Below, piece after piece: positions 63,175 through 64,000 of a stretch of 64,000 bases of DNA. Position numbers and translations under genes: made by a program. The notes beneath the pieces were generated by a model. It did not search any database. It was not told the DNA's origin and worked only from the letters and a program-made list of their open reading frames with translations. The stretch spans positions 21,113-85,112 of the forward strand of contig CAMLMH010000013.1 of the NCBI GenBank assembly GCA_946481315.1, in the 5' to 3' direction. Within the stretch, counting starts at the first letter, position 1; every line of letters starts with the position of its first letter. This stretch comes from an uncultured Bacteriovorax sp. GTDB lineage: Bacteria > Bdellovibrionota > Bacteriovoracia > Bacteriovoracales > Bacteriovoracaceae.

Positions 63175-64000
63175 GTGAAGACCAAAGCAGCTCTAACTAA
63201 AAGATCCAAATCGATTACGGTTCCCTCACCTACAGTCGCCCACTCCAAAGTGCCGGTGAAGAAAGTAAAAAGTAAAATTCCATCAACATCATCGCGTGCA
63301 CCGATGGTAAATGAAAAAGAACAACTCAGAGAAGTTCTGCAAATGGTAAAGGCCATTCGTTCAGGTGATTTCACAATTCGCTTAAATTTAGAAAGTAACG
63401 ATTCTCTGATTACCGATATAGCCGAAGTCTTAAATGACATCAATGAAATGAACTGTAATATGGCAAACGAACTTATTCGCGTCGGTCGCATCGTGGGTAA
63501 AGAAGGAAAGATGAATGAACGTGTGAACATTGGGCCTGTCAAAGGTGCATGGCTCACGAACGTTGATTCAGTGAACACCGTTATTTCCGATCTGGTTCAG
63601 CCGATTACAGAAGCCGCCCGAGTTATTACTTCAGTTGCTAAAGGTGATTTGTCTCAAAAGATGGCCCTTGAAATTGACGGTATACCGCTAAACGGTGAAT
63701 TTGCTCGTATCGGGATGACGGTTAATACGATGGTTGACCAGCTCAACTCTTTTGCTTCTGAGGTAACTCGTGTTGCAAAAGAGGTAGGTACAGAAGGAAA
63801 ACTAGGTGGTCAGGCGGATGTAAAAGGTGTTTCTGGTACATGGAAAGACCTAACCGATAACGTAAACGTTCTCGCTGGAAACTTAACAGATCAGGTTCGT
63901 AACATCGCTAAAGTTACAACGGCGGTTGCAAAGGGAGATCTTTCCCAGAAGATTACCGTAGATGCCAAAGGTGAAATTTACGAACTAAAAACGACAATCA
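63175..64000 (+). CDS. HAMP-repeat signalling protein, partial
   Basis: The first 275 residues of a protein cut by the window end. The GTG at 63175 has AGGAG upstream. After a basic, Ser/Pro-rich N-terminus without a membrane span, HAMP-like units repeat: [52 protein letters not shown], with linkers such as [25 protein letters not shown]. This is the poly-HAMP layout of cytosolic hybrid histidine kinases (as in fungal osmosensing kinases and their bacterial relatives). The output domain is not seen, so kinase is inferred. Confidence 0.8.
   Translation, partial: MKTKAALTKRSKSITVPSPTVAHSKVPVKKVKSKIPSTSSRAPMVNEKEQLREVLQMVKAIRSGDFTIRLNLESNDSLITDIAEVLNDINEMNCNMANELIRVGRIVGKEGKMNERVNIGPVKGAWLTNVDSVNTVISDLVQPITEAARVITSVAKGDLSQKMALEIDGIPLNGEFARIGMTVNTMVDQLNSFASEVTRVAKEVGTEGKLGGQADVKGVSGTWKDLTDNVNVLAGNLTDQVRNIAKVTTAVAKGDLSQKITVDAKGEIYELKTTI

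Overview
The window looks like chromosomal DNA of a low-to-mid GC Gram-negative bacterium, most likely a predatory member of Bdellovibrionota (Bacteriovorax/Peredibacter-like). This is inferred from protein content: many secreted proteins and lipoproteins with enzyme-like domains, a secreted protein-glutaminase-like enzyme, LPS-export and LPS-glycosylation genes, and short gene spacing. No rRNA, tRNA, CRISPR array, phage or insertion sequence was seen. I ran no database searches; family names come from motifs read in the translations.

Layout. 1-5176: a truncated membrane protein, a secreted protein, metK, a secreted SleB-like protein coupled to mpl. 5280-11784: a tight four-gene operon of three large lipoproteins (ADP-ribosyltransferase-like, nucleoside-phosphorylase-like, IucA/IucC-like) and an alpha/beta hydrolase. 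The three lipoproteins end in the same tail, Cys-x6-Phe, and this is the most unusual thing in the window. 11878-23960: a secreted protein, a beta-lactamase-fold hydrolase, an S9 peptidase, ppdK, glyS, an MsbA-like exporter, recO, a helicase. 23960-25935: a divergent ECF sigma factor locus with matching promoters on both strands, then rsmE and a NifU-domain gene. 25880-28680: glycosyltransferases. 28677-36351: a LysR/FUSC pair, a predicted protein glutaminase with a sigma28-like promoter and an overlapping small secreted gene, a nitrilase-family gene, ugd, an SPFH protein. 36502-40138: a lipoprotein plus fibre-like protein, and a second glycosyltransferase group.

40151-51136: lepA, an RNA uracil methyltransferase, TPR lipoprotein, RodZ-like protein, LptF/LptG, pepA, trmL and two tandem outer-membrane beta-barrel paralogues. 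51233-56509: a conserved-looking hypothetical, an MltD-like transglycosylase with a 210-base leader, lgt with a large inverted repeat over its start, and hypotheticals. 56564-59471: rplU, rpmA, obgE, rsfS, rlmH (ribosome assembly). 59509-64000: a phospholipase-D lipoprotein, a membrane histidine kinase, a 475-base gap, and the start of a HAMP-repeat signalling protein cut by the window end.

How the genes fit together. Envelope biogenesis dominates: muropeptide recycling (mpl), peptidoglycan cleavage (mltD, SleB-like), lipoprotein maturation (lgt), LPS synthesis and transport (glycosyltransferases, msbA, lptF/G) and stress response (ECF locus). Against this sit candidate prey-directed products: the three-lipoprotein operon, the protein glutaminase pair and the PLD lipoprotein. 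Start sites were moved from the longest frame where ribosome binding sites, signal peptides or neighbour overlap argued for it.
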